From Lachnoclostridium sp. (lineage in GTDB: Bacteria > Bacillota > Clostridia > Lachnospirales > Lachnospiraceae): DNA of 64,000 nucleotides. Shown one piece after another: positions 53,676 through 62,146 of this stretch. Made by a program: the position numbers and the translations under genes. The notes under the pieces are model-generated. The model made no database searches. It had not been told where the DNA came from and saw only the letters and a list, made by a program, of their open reading frames with translations. The stretch lies in NCBI GenBank assembly GCA_021770065.1, contig JAETRR010000015.1, forward strand, positions 1-64,000, written 5' to 3'. Within the stretch, counting starts at the first letter, position 1. Every line of letters starts with the position of its first letter.

Positions 53676-53996
53676 CTACTCACACTTGCAGCGGAAAGTC
53701 GCGCACTCCGTCTCCTGACATTCACACGCAGAGCCGCCGGCAATTCCGATGTGCTTTGCGTGACAGACGCAGTTCTCATTAAAGGTACACTCCTCTGCCT
53801 TGCAGGATACCTTTGTCTCTTTAGAGGGATAGTCCACAGAGCTCTGGTAATTGCCCTCGCCTCTCTCCCTGAAGCTGCTGCAGCAGGTATCTTTGGAATG
53901 CTTCGCGTTATTGCCCTCCACCTGAATATTATCCTTGCAGCAGCTCTTTTCTTTGTTATACATGCAGCTTGTTACGGTACAGTCTAATCTTGTCAT
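53676..53996 (-). CDS. Cysteine-rich DUF1540 protein
   Basis: 106 residues with two DUF1540 modules, residues about 1-45 (LDCTVTSCMYNKEKSCCKDNIQVEG ending in CCSSF) and about 63-106 (VSCKAEECTFNENCVC ending in ECATFRC). Each holds clustered cysteines, probably a metal-binding fold. Function unknown. The start at 53996 gives 9-nt spacing from GGAGG and the family's usual M-T start; 54002 is possible. Confidence 0.85.
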   Translation of the reverse strand: MTRLDCTVTSCMYNKEKSCCKDNIQVEGNNAKHSKDTCCSSFRERGEGNYQSSVDYPSKETKVSCKAEECTFNENCVCHAKHIGIAGGSACECQETECATFRCKCE

Positions 53997-54053
53997 ATTC
54001 ATCTACCTCCATAAAAATATAGAAGTAGTATGTGTAATTTTCATCTGCTTATA

Positions 54054-54085
54054 CTTCATAAATCCGGAAATCCCAGTTTATGAAG
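54054..54085. terminator. Stem-loop between purL and the DUF1540 gene
   Basis: CTTCATAAA pairs with TTTATGAAG. It lies about 130 nt after the purL stop and has no T-tract, so it may be a weak terminator or a regulatory site. Nothing else is seen between 53997 and 54211. Confidence 0.35.
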
Positions 54086-54211
54086 CATACGGAATGTTCC
54101 GCACGCTTTTACGCAGATAAAAGGAATGAATACTGTATCTGCTTATTCTTTGAGCAAATCATTATCCATCAGAACAGTAAACAGACCCGATATGGAAATA
54201 ACAGGAAATTT

Positions 54212-57200
54212 TTATTTAAAATAAGCCACCCCGGACTCAAAAATCTTCATATCCTGTTCTCCGTAAATATTCATGGCCACAGCCTCATCACGCCGCTCCG
54301 AGTGAGCCATCTTACCCAGAACCCGTCCGTCCGGGCTTGTAATGCCCTCAATCGCTGCATAAGAACCATTCACATTCCAGCACTCGTCCATGGTAGGCTC
54401 ACCCTCCAGGTTCACATACTGGGTTGCCACCTGCCCGTTTGCAAACAGCCTGTCAATCCACTCCTTATCCGCCACAAAACGCCCCTCGCCATGGGAAGCC
54501 GGATTTACATAAGTCTTTCCAAGCTCCGCAAGCTGCAGCCAGGGAGACTTGTTGGAGGCCACGCGCGTATAAACCATCTTGGACACATGCCGGTTAATGG
54601 TATTGAAAGTCAGGGTGGGGGAATCCGCCGTCTGGCCCACAATCTCCCCATGGGGCACCAGTCCCAGCTTAATCAAGGCCTGGAAGCCGTTGCAGATACC
54701 TAAGGCCAGTCCGTCCCGTTCCTTCAGAAGCTTTGTCACAGCCTCTTTGATCTTCTCATTCTGGAAGGCCGTAGCAAAGAACTTGGCCGATCCGTCCGGC
54801 TCGTCGCCAGCGGAAAAGCCGCCAGGAAACATAATAATCTGGGCCTGATTAATAGCCTTTTCAAAAATCTCCACCGACTCCCGGATATCCTCCGGCGTCA
54901 GATTGCGGAATACTCTGGTAACCACGTCCGCACCGGCCCGTTCAAAAGCCCGTGCACTGTCATATTCGCAGTTTGTCCCCGGAAATACGGGAATAAATAC
55001 TGTGGGTTTTGCCGTCTTATGCCTGCACACATACACCTGCTCCGACTGGTACAAGGAATCCTGCGCCTTCTCTTTTCCCGGAACCGCAATGGTTGGAAAT
55101 ACCTTTTCCAGAGGAGCCGTCCATGTTTCAAGCGCCTCCTCCATATCAATATGCATATCACCATAGGCAAAGCCGCTCTCAGTCACTTCGCCGACCACCG
55201 TATAGGTAACCGCCAGTTCGCCCACACGTCCGTCGGGAACTTCCGCAGCGATATTTCCAAAGCCTGCGGTAAACAGGTCTCTCTTATCCACATTGTGCTC
55301 AATCTTAACGCCGAGCTTATTTCCAAACGCCATCTTGCTCACGGCCGCCGCCAGACCCTTGCCGTCCAGGGCATATGCGGAAACAATCCTGCCTTCCTTT
55401 ACATCCGTAAAGAACTTTCCATACAGATCCTTAATCTGTTCATAATCCGGCAGATCATAGGCATCCCTGTCTATGGAAATAAGCACCAGCTTATTCCCGG
55501 CCTTCTTAAGCTCCGGTGTAATAATGTGCTTATGACTGGCAATATCCACCGCAAAGGAAACCAGAGTAGGCGGTACATCAATGTCATTAAATGTTCCCGA
55601 CATGCTGTCCTTTCCGCCGATGGAAGGCAGCCCGAAGCCAAGCTGTGCACTGTAAGCTCCCAGAAGAGCTGCAAAAGGCTGGCTCCAGCGATGGGGATCT
55701 TCCGTCATCCTCCGGAAATACTCCTGGAAAGTAAAGCGAATCTTACTGTAATCGCCGCCGGAGGCCGTAATTCTCGCCACAGACTCAATTACCGCATACA
55801 CGGCTCCGTGATAAGGACTCCAGCTGGACAAATAGGGATCAAAGCCGTAACTCATCATGGTTACCGTATCCGTCTTTCCCTTTAAAACGGGAAGGCGGGC
55901 AACCATAGCCTGTGTCTCCGTCAGCTGATATTTTCCGCCGTAAGGCATAAGTACACTACCGGCGCCGATGGAACTGTCAAACATCTCCACCAGTCCCTTC
56001 TGGGAGCAGACATTCAGGTCCCTTAAGGTATCCAGCCATTTCGCCCTTACGTCCTCTACCTCATTTCTTACAAAATACTTCTGCCCTTCCTCCGGCAGAT
56101 CCACGGCCACCGAAGTTTCCTGATGGGCACCGTTCGTATCCAGAAAGGCTCTGGAAATATTTACAATCTCCTTCCCTCTCCAGAGCAGAACCAGCCGGGG
56201 CTCTTCCGTCACATGGGCAACCGTCACGGCCTCCAGATTTTCCTCCTTTGCAAAAGCAAGAAATGCTTCTTCATCCTTTTTATCTACCACTACCGCCATA
56301 CGCTCCTGGGACTCGGATATGGCGATCTCCGTTCCGTCAAGACCGGCGTATTTCTTGGGTACCAAATCCAGATTGACGCGAAGGCCGGCCGCCAGCTCTC
56401 CGATAGCCACAGACACGCCGCCTGCGCCGAAGTCGTTGCATTTCTTTATAAGGCGTGTCACCTCCGGGCGACGGAACAGTCTCTGGATCTTCCGCTCTGT
56501 AGGCGCATTTCCCTTCTGAACCTCTGCGCCGCAGGTCTCTATGGATGCCTCTGTATGGACTTTGGAGGAACCGGTAGCGCCGCCGCAGCCGTCGCGCCCT
56601 GTGCGGCCGCCTAAAAGCACAATCAGATCTCCCGGATCAGAGGTCTCGCGAATCACGTCCTTTCTGGGCGCCGCACCCATTACTGCACCGATCTCCATGC
56701 GCTTTGCCACATAATCGGGATGATAAATCTCTTTTACATAGCCTGTAGCAAGGCCGATCTGGTTGCCGTAAGAGCTATAGCCGCCTGCCGCTCCGCGTAC
56801 CAGCTTCTTCTGAGGCAGTTTGCCCTTCAGGGTATCCTTTACGGACACGGTAGGATCCGCCGCTCCGGTCACGCGCATTGCCTGGTACACATAAGTACGT
56901 CCCGACAGAGGATCACGGATAGCTCCGCCCAGACAGGTAGCCGCACCGCCGAAGGGCTCAATCTCCGTGGGATGGTTGTGGGTCTCATTTTTAAAGTTTA
57001 CCAGCCACTCCTCGGTCTTTCCGTCTATCTCCACCGGCACCACAATAGAGCAGGCATTGATTTCCTCCGATTCCTCCTGATCCGCAAGCTTCCCCTCTGC
57101 TTTCAGCTTCCTCATAGCCATAAGCGCCAGATCCATCAGACATACAAACTTATCCTTACGCCCTTTAAAAATCTCCGCCCGATCCGCAAGGTACTGCTGA

Positions 57201-57961
57201 TAAGTGTCCTCCAGAGGCTTCCGGTAATAGCCCTCGCCAAAGGTTACATCCTTAAGCTCTGTAGAAAAAGTAGTATGGCGGCAGTGATCCGACCAGTAGG
57301 TATCAAGCACCCGGATCTCTGTCATAGAGGGGTCACGCTTCTCCTCCTCGCGGAAATACTTCTGTATATGAAGAAAATCTTTGAAGGTCATAGCAAGATT
57401 AAAGGATTGATACAGTTCTTTAAAGGCATCCTCCTCCATCCGGCAGAAGCCCTCCAGGATCTTCACATCCGCAGGCTCCTCGAATTCCGTTATCAGAGTT
57501 TCCGGCTTTATCATATCCGTCTCCCTGGAGTCCACCGGGTTGATGCAGAAATTTTTAATGGAGGCAAATTCTTCGTCGGAAACGGATCCTGTAATCACAT
57601 ACGTCACTGCAGTCCGAATCTCCGGATCCTCATCCTCATTTAAGAACTTAACGCACTGTACCGCGGAGTCAGCTCTCTGATCAAACTGCCCCGGAAGATA
57701 CTCCACGCTGAACACCCGGGAGTCCTCCTCCGTTTCAAAGGTTTCTTCATAGAGCATGTCCACCGGCGGCTCGGAAAACACGGTCCGGCAGGCCGCCGCA
57801 AATACTTCGTCGGAAATATTCTCCACATCATAGCGGATCAGCACACGCACCTCTGACACACCGTCAATTCCCAGATAGCTCTTAATCTCTTCCTTAAGCT
57901 CCTTTGCCTTTACGGCAAAATCCGGCTTTTTTTCCACAAATATTCTTCTTACACCGCCCAT
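54212..57961 (-). CDS. purL: Phosphoribosylformylglycinamidine synthase, fused PurL-PurQ
   Basis: 1249 residues; makes FGAM from FGAR, glutamine and ATP in purine synthesis. The synthetase part has TFSTELKDVTFGEGY, NHPTEIEPFGGAATC, GGRTGRDGCGGATGSS and LPSIGGKDSMSGTF. The C-terminal glutamine amidotransferase begins at about 990 (FIPVFPGTNCEYD) with nucleophile Cys in GLALGICNGFQ and HGEGRF. The fused form is typical of clostridia (TIGR01857 type). The start at 57961 (MGGVRRIFVEKK) follows AGGAGG; a frame to 58033 is not needed. It is divergent from a LysR gene. I see no purine riboswitch upstream. Confidence 0.95.
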   Translation of the reverse strand: MGGVRRIFVEKKPDFAVKAKELKEEIKSYLGIDGVSEVRVLIRYDVENISDEVFAAACRTVFSEPPVDMLYEETFETEEDSRVFSVEYLPGQFDQRADSAVQCVKFLNEDEDPEIRTAVTYVITGSVSDEEFASIKNFCINPVDSRETDMIKPETLITEFEEPADVKILEGFCRMEEDAFKELYQSFNLAMTFKDFLHIQKYFREEEKRDPSMTEIRVLDTYWSDHCRHTTFSTELKDVTFGEGYYRKPLEDTYQQYLADRAEIFKGRKDKFVCLMDLALMAMRKLKAEGKLADQEESEEINACSIVVPVEIDGKTEEWLVNFKNETHNHPTEIEPFGGAATCLGGAIRDPLSGRTYVYQAMRVTGAADPTVSVKDTLKGKLPQKKLVRGAAGGYSSYGNQIGLATGYVKEIYHPDYVAKRMEIGAVMGAAPRKDVIRETSDPGDLIVLLGGRTGRDGCGGATGSSKVHTEASIETCGAEVQKGNAPTERKIQRLFRRPEVTRLIKKCNDFGAGGVSVAIGELAAGLRVNLDLVPKKYAGLDGTEIAISESQERMAVVVDKKDEEAFLAFAKEENLEAVTVAHVTEEPRLVLLWRGKEIVNISRAFLDTNGAHQETSVAVDLPEEGQKYFVRNEVEDVRAKWLDTLRDLNVCSQKGLVEMFDSSIGAGSVLMPYGGKYQLTETQAMVARLPVLKGKTDTVTMMSYGFDPYLSSWSPYHGAVYAVIESVARITASGGDYSKIRFTFQEYFRRMTEDPHRWSQPFAALLGAYSAQLGFGLPSIGGKDSMSGTFNDIDVPPTLVSFAVDIASHKHIITPELKKAGNKLVLISIDRDAYDLPDYEQIKDLYGKFFTDVKEGRIVSAYALDGKGLAAAVSKMAFGNKLGVKIEHNVDKRDLFTAGFGNIAAEVPDGRVGELAVTYTVVGEVTESGFAYGDMHIDMEEALETWTAPLEKVFPTIAVPGKEKAQDSLYQSEQVYVCRHKTAKPTVFIPVFPGTNCEYDSARAFERAGADVVTRVFRNLTPEDIRESVEIFEKAINQAQIIMFPGGFSAGDEPDGSAKFFATAFQNEKIKEAVTKLLKERDGLALGICNGFQALIKLGLVPHGEIVGQTADSPTLTFNTINRHVSKMVYTRVASNKSPWLQLAELGKTYVNPASHGEGRFVADKEWIDRLFANGQVATQYVNLEGEPTMDECWNVNGSYAAIEGITSPDGRVLGKMAHSERRDEAVAMNIYGEQDMKIFESGVAYFK

Positions 57962-58179
57962 ATGTGACCTCCTGTATTTTTCTGCTGCGTCCGGGTATTC
58001 TGACGCACCCACATCTTTGCTATTACTCATCATATCACAAAACCTGTAATAAGTATAATTAATAAATTTAATCTAATTTATTACTATATCTAATAGTATT
58101 TCCCGGGTATCTATGGTATGATGTATTAACCGGAAACTTGATCTGCAGATACATAAGTCTCTTTGAAAGGAAATCATTT

Positions 58180-59070
58180 ATGGACATTAATTACGAATTA
58201 TATAAAGTATTTTACCACGTAGCCGCCTCTCTCAGCTTTTCCGAGGCTTCCAAGCAGCTCTTTATCTCCCAGTCTGCCGTGAGCCAGTCCATAAAGGTAC
58301 TGGAAAAGAAGCTGCACCAGAATCTCTTTATCCGAAGCACCAAGCGTGTCCAGCTTACCCCGGAAGGAGAGATCCTCCTGCGCCATATCGAGCCCGCAAT
58401 CCACCTCATCCAAAGAGGGGAAAACCAGATTCTGGAAACCCATTCCCTAAACGGAGGGCAGCTGCGCATCGGAGCCAGCGATACGATCTGCCGCTATGTA
58501 CTGGTACCCTATCTGAGCCGGTTCCACAAGGCATTTCCCGATGTCCACATCAAAGTCACCAACCAGACCTCCATCGGCTGTGTGGATCTTCTTGAAAACG
58601 GACAGGTGGATCTGATTTTTTCCAACTATCCCAATTCCCGTCTGGAGAACTCCGGCCATTTAAAAAAGATCCTGGAATTCCAGGACGTCTTTCTTGCAAA
58701 CCGCAGCTATTTTCACCTGGAGCATCAGAAGCTCTCCTTTTGTGAACTGCTGAACTATCCCATTCTGATGCTCACAAGGAAAAGCACCACAAGTGAATTT
58801 CTCCACAACCTCTTTCAGCAGCATCAGTTGGATCTGGTGCCGGAGATCGAATTAAGCAGCAACGATCTTCTTCTTGATATGGCAGCTATCGGCCTGGGCA
58901 TTGCCTTTGTACCCGATTACTGCCAGAAAAGCGCTTCCTCCGAGCTCTTTCCTCTGACTCTGACCGAAGCGCTGCCGAAAAGGCAGATTGTACTCATCAA
59001 AAATGAAAAGCTTCCCTTAAGCCATGCCGCCACGGAATTTATACGGCTTTTTCCCTCCTGTGCAGACTGA
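58180..59070 (+). CDS. LysR-family transcriptional regulator
   Basis: 296 residues. N-terminal winged HTH (about 1-60: YHVAASLSFSEASKQLFISQ, then SAVSQSIKVLEKKL) and a C-terminal substrate-binding domain (about 88-290, QLRIGASDTICRYVLVPYL). The ATG at 58180 has GAAAGG upstream. It is divergent from purL with about 220 nt between the starts. LysR proteins often control the divergent gene, but control of purL would be unusual and is not shown. Confidence 0.9.
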   Translation: MDINYELYKVFYHVAASLSFSEASKQLFISQSAVSQSIKVLEKKLHQNLFIRSTKRVQLTPEGEILLRHIEPAIHLIQRGENQILETHSLNGGQLRIGASDTICRYVLVPYLSRFHKAFPDVHIKVTNQTSIGCVDLLENGQVDLIFSNYPNSRLENSGHLKKILEFQDVFLANRSYFHLEHQKLSFCELLNYPILMLTRKSTTSEFLHNLFQQHQLDLVPEIELSSNDLLLDMAAIGLGIAFVPDYCQKSASSELFPLTLTEALPKRQIVLIKNEKLPLSHAATEFIRLFPSCAD

Positions 59071-59103
59071 CAACTGACCGGATTCAGAATAACCGGCCGG
59101 CCC

Positions 59104-61476
59104 TTACGCTTCACCCGGAATATCCCGCCAGAACGCCTCTACTGCCCCCCTTGTCTGTTCCAGTGTACATACCTGGAATTTTTCCCATTCCAGGGGAAAC
59201 AGCCGCTTATATTCACTGTTTTGAAAACGCTCGTCCAGAAGCAGGACGACTCCCCGGTCCTGTGCCGTCCGGATCACGCGGCCGGCCGCCTGCAGAACCT
59301 TATTCATGCCGGGATACCGGTAAGCATAAGCAAAGCCGTCCATCCCCCGGTTCTCATAATACCCTTTTAAGATCTCGCGCTCACTGCATACCAGGGGAAG
59401 CCCCGTCCCCACGATTGCCGCCCCAATCAGACTGTCTCCTTTTAAATCAATCCCTTCCGAAAAAATCCCTCCCAGGACACAGAAACCCAGACGGCTCTTA
59501 TTTTCCAAAGGCTGTTCAAACTGTTCCAGGAACTCCTCGCGTTTTTCCTCATTCATGCCCGGGCTTTGCAGCAGACATTCTGCCTTTCCGGTTCCATACA
59601 GCTCCAGAAACGCCTCATGTACATCCAGCAGCATTTTATAGGAGGGGAAAAACAACATATAGTTTCCCTTTTTTCCCTCTGCCAGTTCCGCCAGATACCC
59701 GGCAATCCGCTCATACTCTCTCCTGGAACGCCTCTTATAGCGGCTGCTCACGTCGCGCCCCACCAGCAGTAGCCGCTGTTCCTGCCTGAAGGGCGAACGG
59801 GCATAGACTGCATAGTCCTCCTCTGCTCCCAGCAGATGCTTATAATAGGCCATTGGCAGCAGCGTTGCCGAAAAAAACACGGTGCTGTTCCCTTTGTCCA
59901 GGCACTCCTTTAAGTTAGCCGCCGTCTCCACACAGTAAAGCCGGAGCCGGAAATGCCCGTTTTCCATAAATTCGCTGTAAATCACATAATTCTCATCCAG
60001 CCTGTCAGACACATTCAGAAAATCCCGAAGACCGAACCAGAATTCCTGTACCTCCTTCTGAAGCTCCGGCTCCAGACCCTCCTCCAGCAGTGTTTCCAGT
60101 TCTCCCATGAGTGACATGACCATCAGAGAAAATGCTCCCACATCCTCGTGAAGCTGATAAGTGACGCACTCCCTCTTCAAATCCAGAAGATAGCGGTTGC
60201 ACCGTTCCAGGCAGCGCTCTGCCTTTTTGTAACGCCCCTTTACCTTCCTCTTTAGTTCCAGAAAATCCTCCTTGCAGAGGGAGGCACTGAACATCTCACG
60301 TCCCCGTTCCACCAGATTGTGGGCCTCGTCAATGAGAAACAGGTATTCTCCTCTGACACCCTCGGAAAAATAGCGCCTAAGGCGCACATTGGGATCAAAT
60401 ACATAATTGTAGTCACAGATCACCGCGTCTGTCCAGTCAGATACGTCCAGGCTCATTTCAAAAGGACACACTCTGTGTTTATGAGCCTGGTCAAGCAGAG
60501 CCTCCCGGTTCAGGTTATCCGGCCCTTGTGTCAGCAGCTCATAGACCGCATCGTTCACCCGGTCATAATGCCCTCCCGCATAGGGGCAGTTCTCCGGATT
60601 ACAGTCTGTCTCCCGGCAGATGCACAGCTTTTCCTTGGCAGTCAGTGTAACGCTCTTTAAGCGCAGGCCCTTTTCCCGGAGTATGTTAAATGCATCCTCC
60701 GCTACCGTCCGGGTGATCGTCTTGGCTGTCAGATAAAAAATCTTATCTCCCAGGCCTTCGCCTACGGCTTTTACTGTCGGAAAGAGGGCGGACATCGTCT
60801 TCCCCACTCCTGTGGGTGCCTGGATAAAGAGGCGTTTTTTCCGGGCTATGGTACGGTAAACTCCGTGGGCAAGCTCCTGCTGCCCCTCCCGGTACGGGAA
60901 AGGAAATTCCAGGGGGCGGATGCTTTCCCTGCGAAGTCCCTGCCAGCCGGCCTGGAAACGGGCCCATTTTTCATACTCTGCCATAAGAGAACGGAACCAG
61001 TCCTCAAGCTCCCGGCGATCGTAGATGAAATAAAAATACTTAAGTGTCTCTGTCTCTATGGTACAGTAAGTCATCCGTACCCGGATCTGTGGAAGATCCT
61101 TCTGAACCGCGTAGATATAAGCATAACATTTAGCCTGTGCAAGATGAACTCCCACAGGCTCTTCGATGAGGGCCGTATCCCGACAGACACCTTTGATCTC
61201 GTCCACCGTCACCAGTCCGTCCTCTGTAAAAATGCCGTCTGCCCTTCCCTCTACCACGCAGTCAAAGTCTTCCATCGGGACGCGGTATTTCAAGGGCACC
61301 TCTGCCTGGTAGCCGGAACCCATGCGCCGCTGAAGCTTCCGGTGCAGGCGGCTGCCTGCCTGCATGGCTTCGCGCTCGGCTCTCTTTCCTCTTCGGTTGT
61401 CCAGATCTCCGCCGCGCAGGATGAATTCTACCAGATTGCGGACGGAGATTTTGATTTCAGTCTTTACGGTTTTCAT
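59104..61476 (-). CDS. DinG/XPD-type helicase with Cas4-like N-terminal nuclease domain
   Basis: 790 residues. N-terminal PD-(D/E)XK, Cas4-like segment: VEGRADG (Asp80), VTVDEIKGV (Asp92, Glu93, Lys95), then HLAQAKCYAY (Gln114). The helicase has Walker A QAPTGVGKT (219-227), four clustered Fe-S cysteines (Cys285, 287, 292, 297) with Cys337 nearby, DEAH (383-386), and FFSATLLPMAYY, GIFSEGIDLKGDSLIG and QAAGRVIRTAQDRG in the second half. Such proteins are 5'-3' DNA helicases coupled to a nuclease, probably for repair. The ATG at 61476 follows GAATAGGAG, which includes the stop codon of the upstream gene. Confidence 0.85.
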   Translation of the reverse strand: MKTVKTEIKISVRNLVEFILRGGDLDNRRGKRAEREAMQAGSRLHRKLQRRMGSGYQAEVPLKYRVPMEDFDCVVEGRADGIFTEDGLVTVDEIKGVCRDTALIEEPVGVHLAQAKCYAYIYAVQKDLPQIRVRMTYCTIETETLKYFYFIYDRRELEDWFRSLMAEYEKWARFQAGWQGLRRESIRPLEFPFPYREGQQELAHGVYRTIARKKRLFIQAPTGVGKTMSALFPTVKAVGEGLGDKIFYLTAKTITRTVAEDAFNILREKGLRLKSVTLTAKEKLCICRETDCNPENCPYAGGHYDRVNDAVYELLTQGPDNLNREALLDQAHKHRVCPFEMSLDVSDWTDAVICDYNYVFDPNVRLRRYFSEGVRGEYLFLIDEAHNLVERGREMFSASLCKEDFLELKRKVKGRYKKAERCLERCNRYLLDLKRECVTYQLHEDVGAFSLMVMSLMGELETLLEEGLEPELQKEVQEFWFGLRDFLNVSDRLDENYVIYSEFMENGHFRLRLYCVETAANLKECLDKGNSTVFFSATLLPMAYYKHLLGAEEDYAVYARSPFRQEQRLLLVGRDVSSRYKRRSRREYERIAGYLAELAEGKKGNYMLFFPSYKMLLDVHEAFLELYGTGKAECLLQSPGMNEEKREEFLEQFEQPLENKSRLGFCVLGGIFSEGIDLKGDSLIGAAIVGTGLPLVCSEREILKGYYENRGMDGFAYAYRYPGMNKVLQAAGRVIRTAQDRGVVLLLDERFQNSEYKRLFPLEWEKFQVCTLEQTRGAVEAFWRDIPGEA

Positions 61477-61497
61477 TTAATTATGTAAGATAAGCTC

Positions 61498-62133
61498 CTA
61501 TTCTAAATAAGCACATTTAAAATTTATATTCAAAAGCGAAATCATATCTTCCATTTTTATCATCCTCTTCAAACCTATTTTATAAGCTGCATTTGAAGTA
61601 TAATTAATATCCAAATGATTTAACGGATGATAAACTTTATCTGCATGTTCTTCATCTAAATCATACCTTATATATCCCAATTCTATAGTAAATAACTGAC
61701 TTAAAATTTTCCATGCTGCTACAGCCTCTTCTTCCCCCGTCTGATCCGTAACTTCTTCACAATAAAGCTCAAATACATCTTCTGCTGTAAGCTCTGATAT
61801 TTCCAACCGGCTTATCATACTTTTCATAATAGAAATCAATTTACTGTCAATGTCAATATCTAAGTGAATATCATAAATTCTGTATTGGCTATCCCTGCAT
61901 TCTATTCCAAATGGAAACACAATAGAAAACAGCTTATTTTCCACTTGATAAAATACCCTGCTCATTTTATCAACTACAATACTTATCCTCCCCTGTGCTT
62001 CTGCAAATATTTCTTCTACATAGAAAAGCTTTACTGTTTCCAACAACAATATAACAAAATCTTTTTTATTTCGTAAAGGTCTGCTTATATTATCATAAAA
62101 AATTTTATTTATAGCTTTATCAATTTTCTTCAT
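61498..62133 (-). CDS. Unknown 211-residue protein paired with a UvrD-like helicase
   Basis: Not recognised. A mostly helical, soluble, AT-rich gene. It has an acidic middle (ELTAEDVFELYCEEVTDQ) and a C-terminal block (HPLNHLDINYTSNAAYKIGL) that looks conserved-type. It starts 13 nt after the helicase stop, so it should be cotranscribed with it, and ends 21 nt before the DinG-type gene. Base composition is far lower in GC than the flanking genes. Confidence 0.6.
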   Translation of the reverse strand: MKKIDKAINKIFYDNISRPLRNKKDFVILLLETVKLFYVEEIFAEAQGRISIVVDKMSRVFYQVENKLFSIVFPFGIECRDSQYRIYDIHLDIDIDSKLISIMKSMISRLEISELTAEDVFELYCEEVTDQTGEEEAVAAWKILSQLFTIELGYIRYDLDEEHADKVYHPLNHLDINYTSNAAYKIGLKRMIKMEDMISLLNINFKCAYLE

Positions 62134-62146
62134 ACATTTAACCTCG

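Noticed and set aside
57962..58179. A purine riboswitch or other leader control of purL in the purL-LysR gap.
   Set aside because: The gap is AT-rich with no purine-aptamer-like stems; only a start-proximal AGGAGG is clear.
59104..61476. Cas4-like domain as a sign of a CRISPR-Cas locus.
   Set aside because: No repeat-spacer array and no cas genes are present in the window; the domain is fused to a repair-type helicase.
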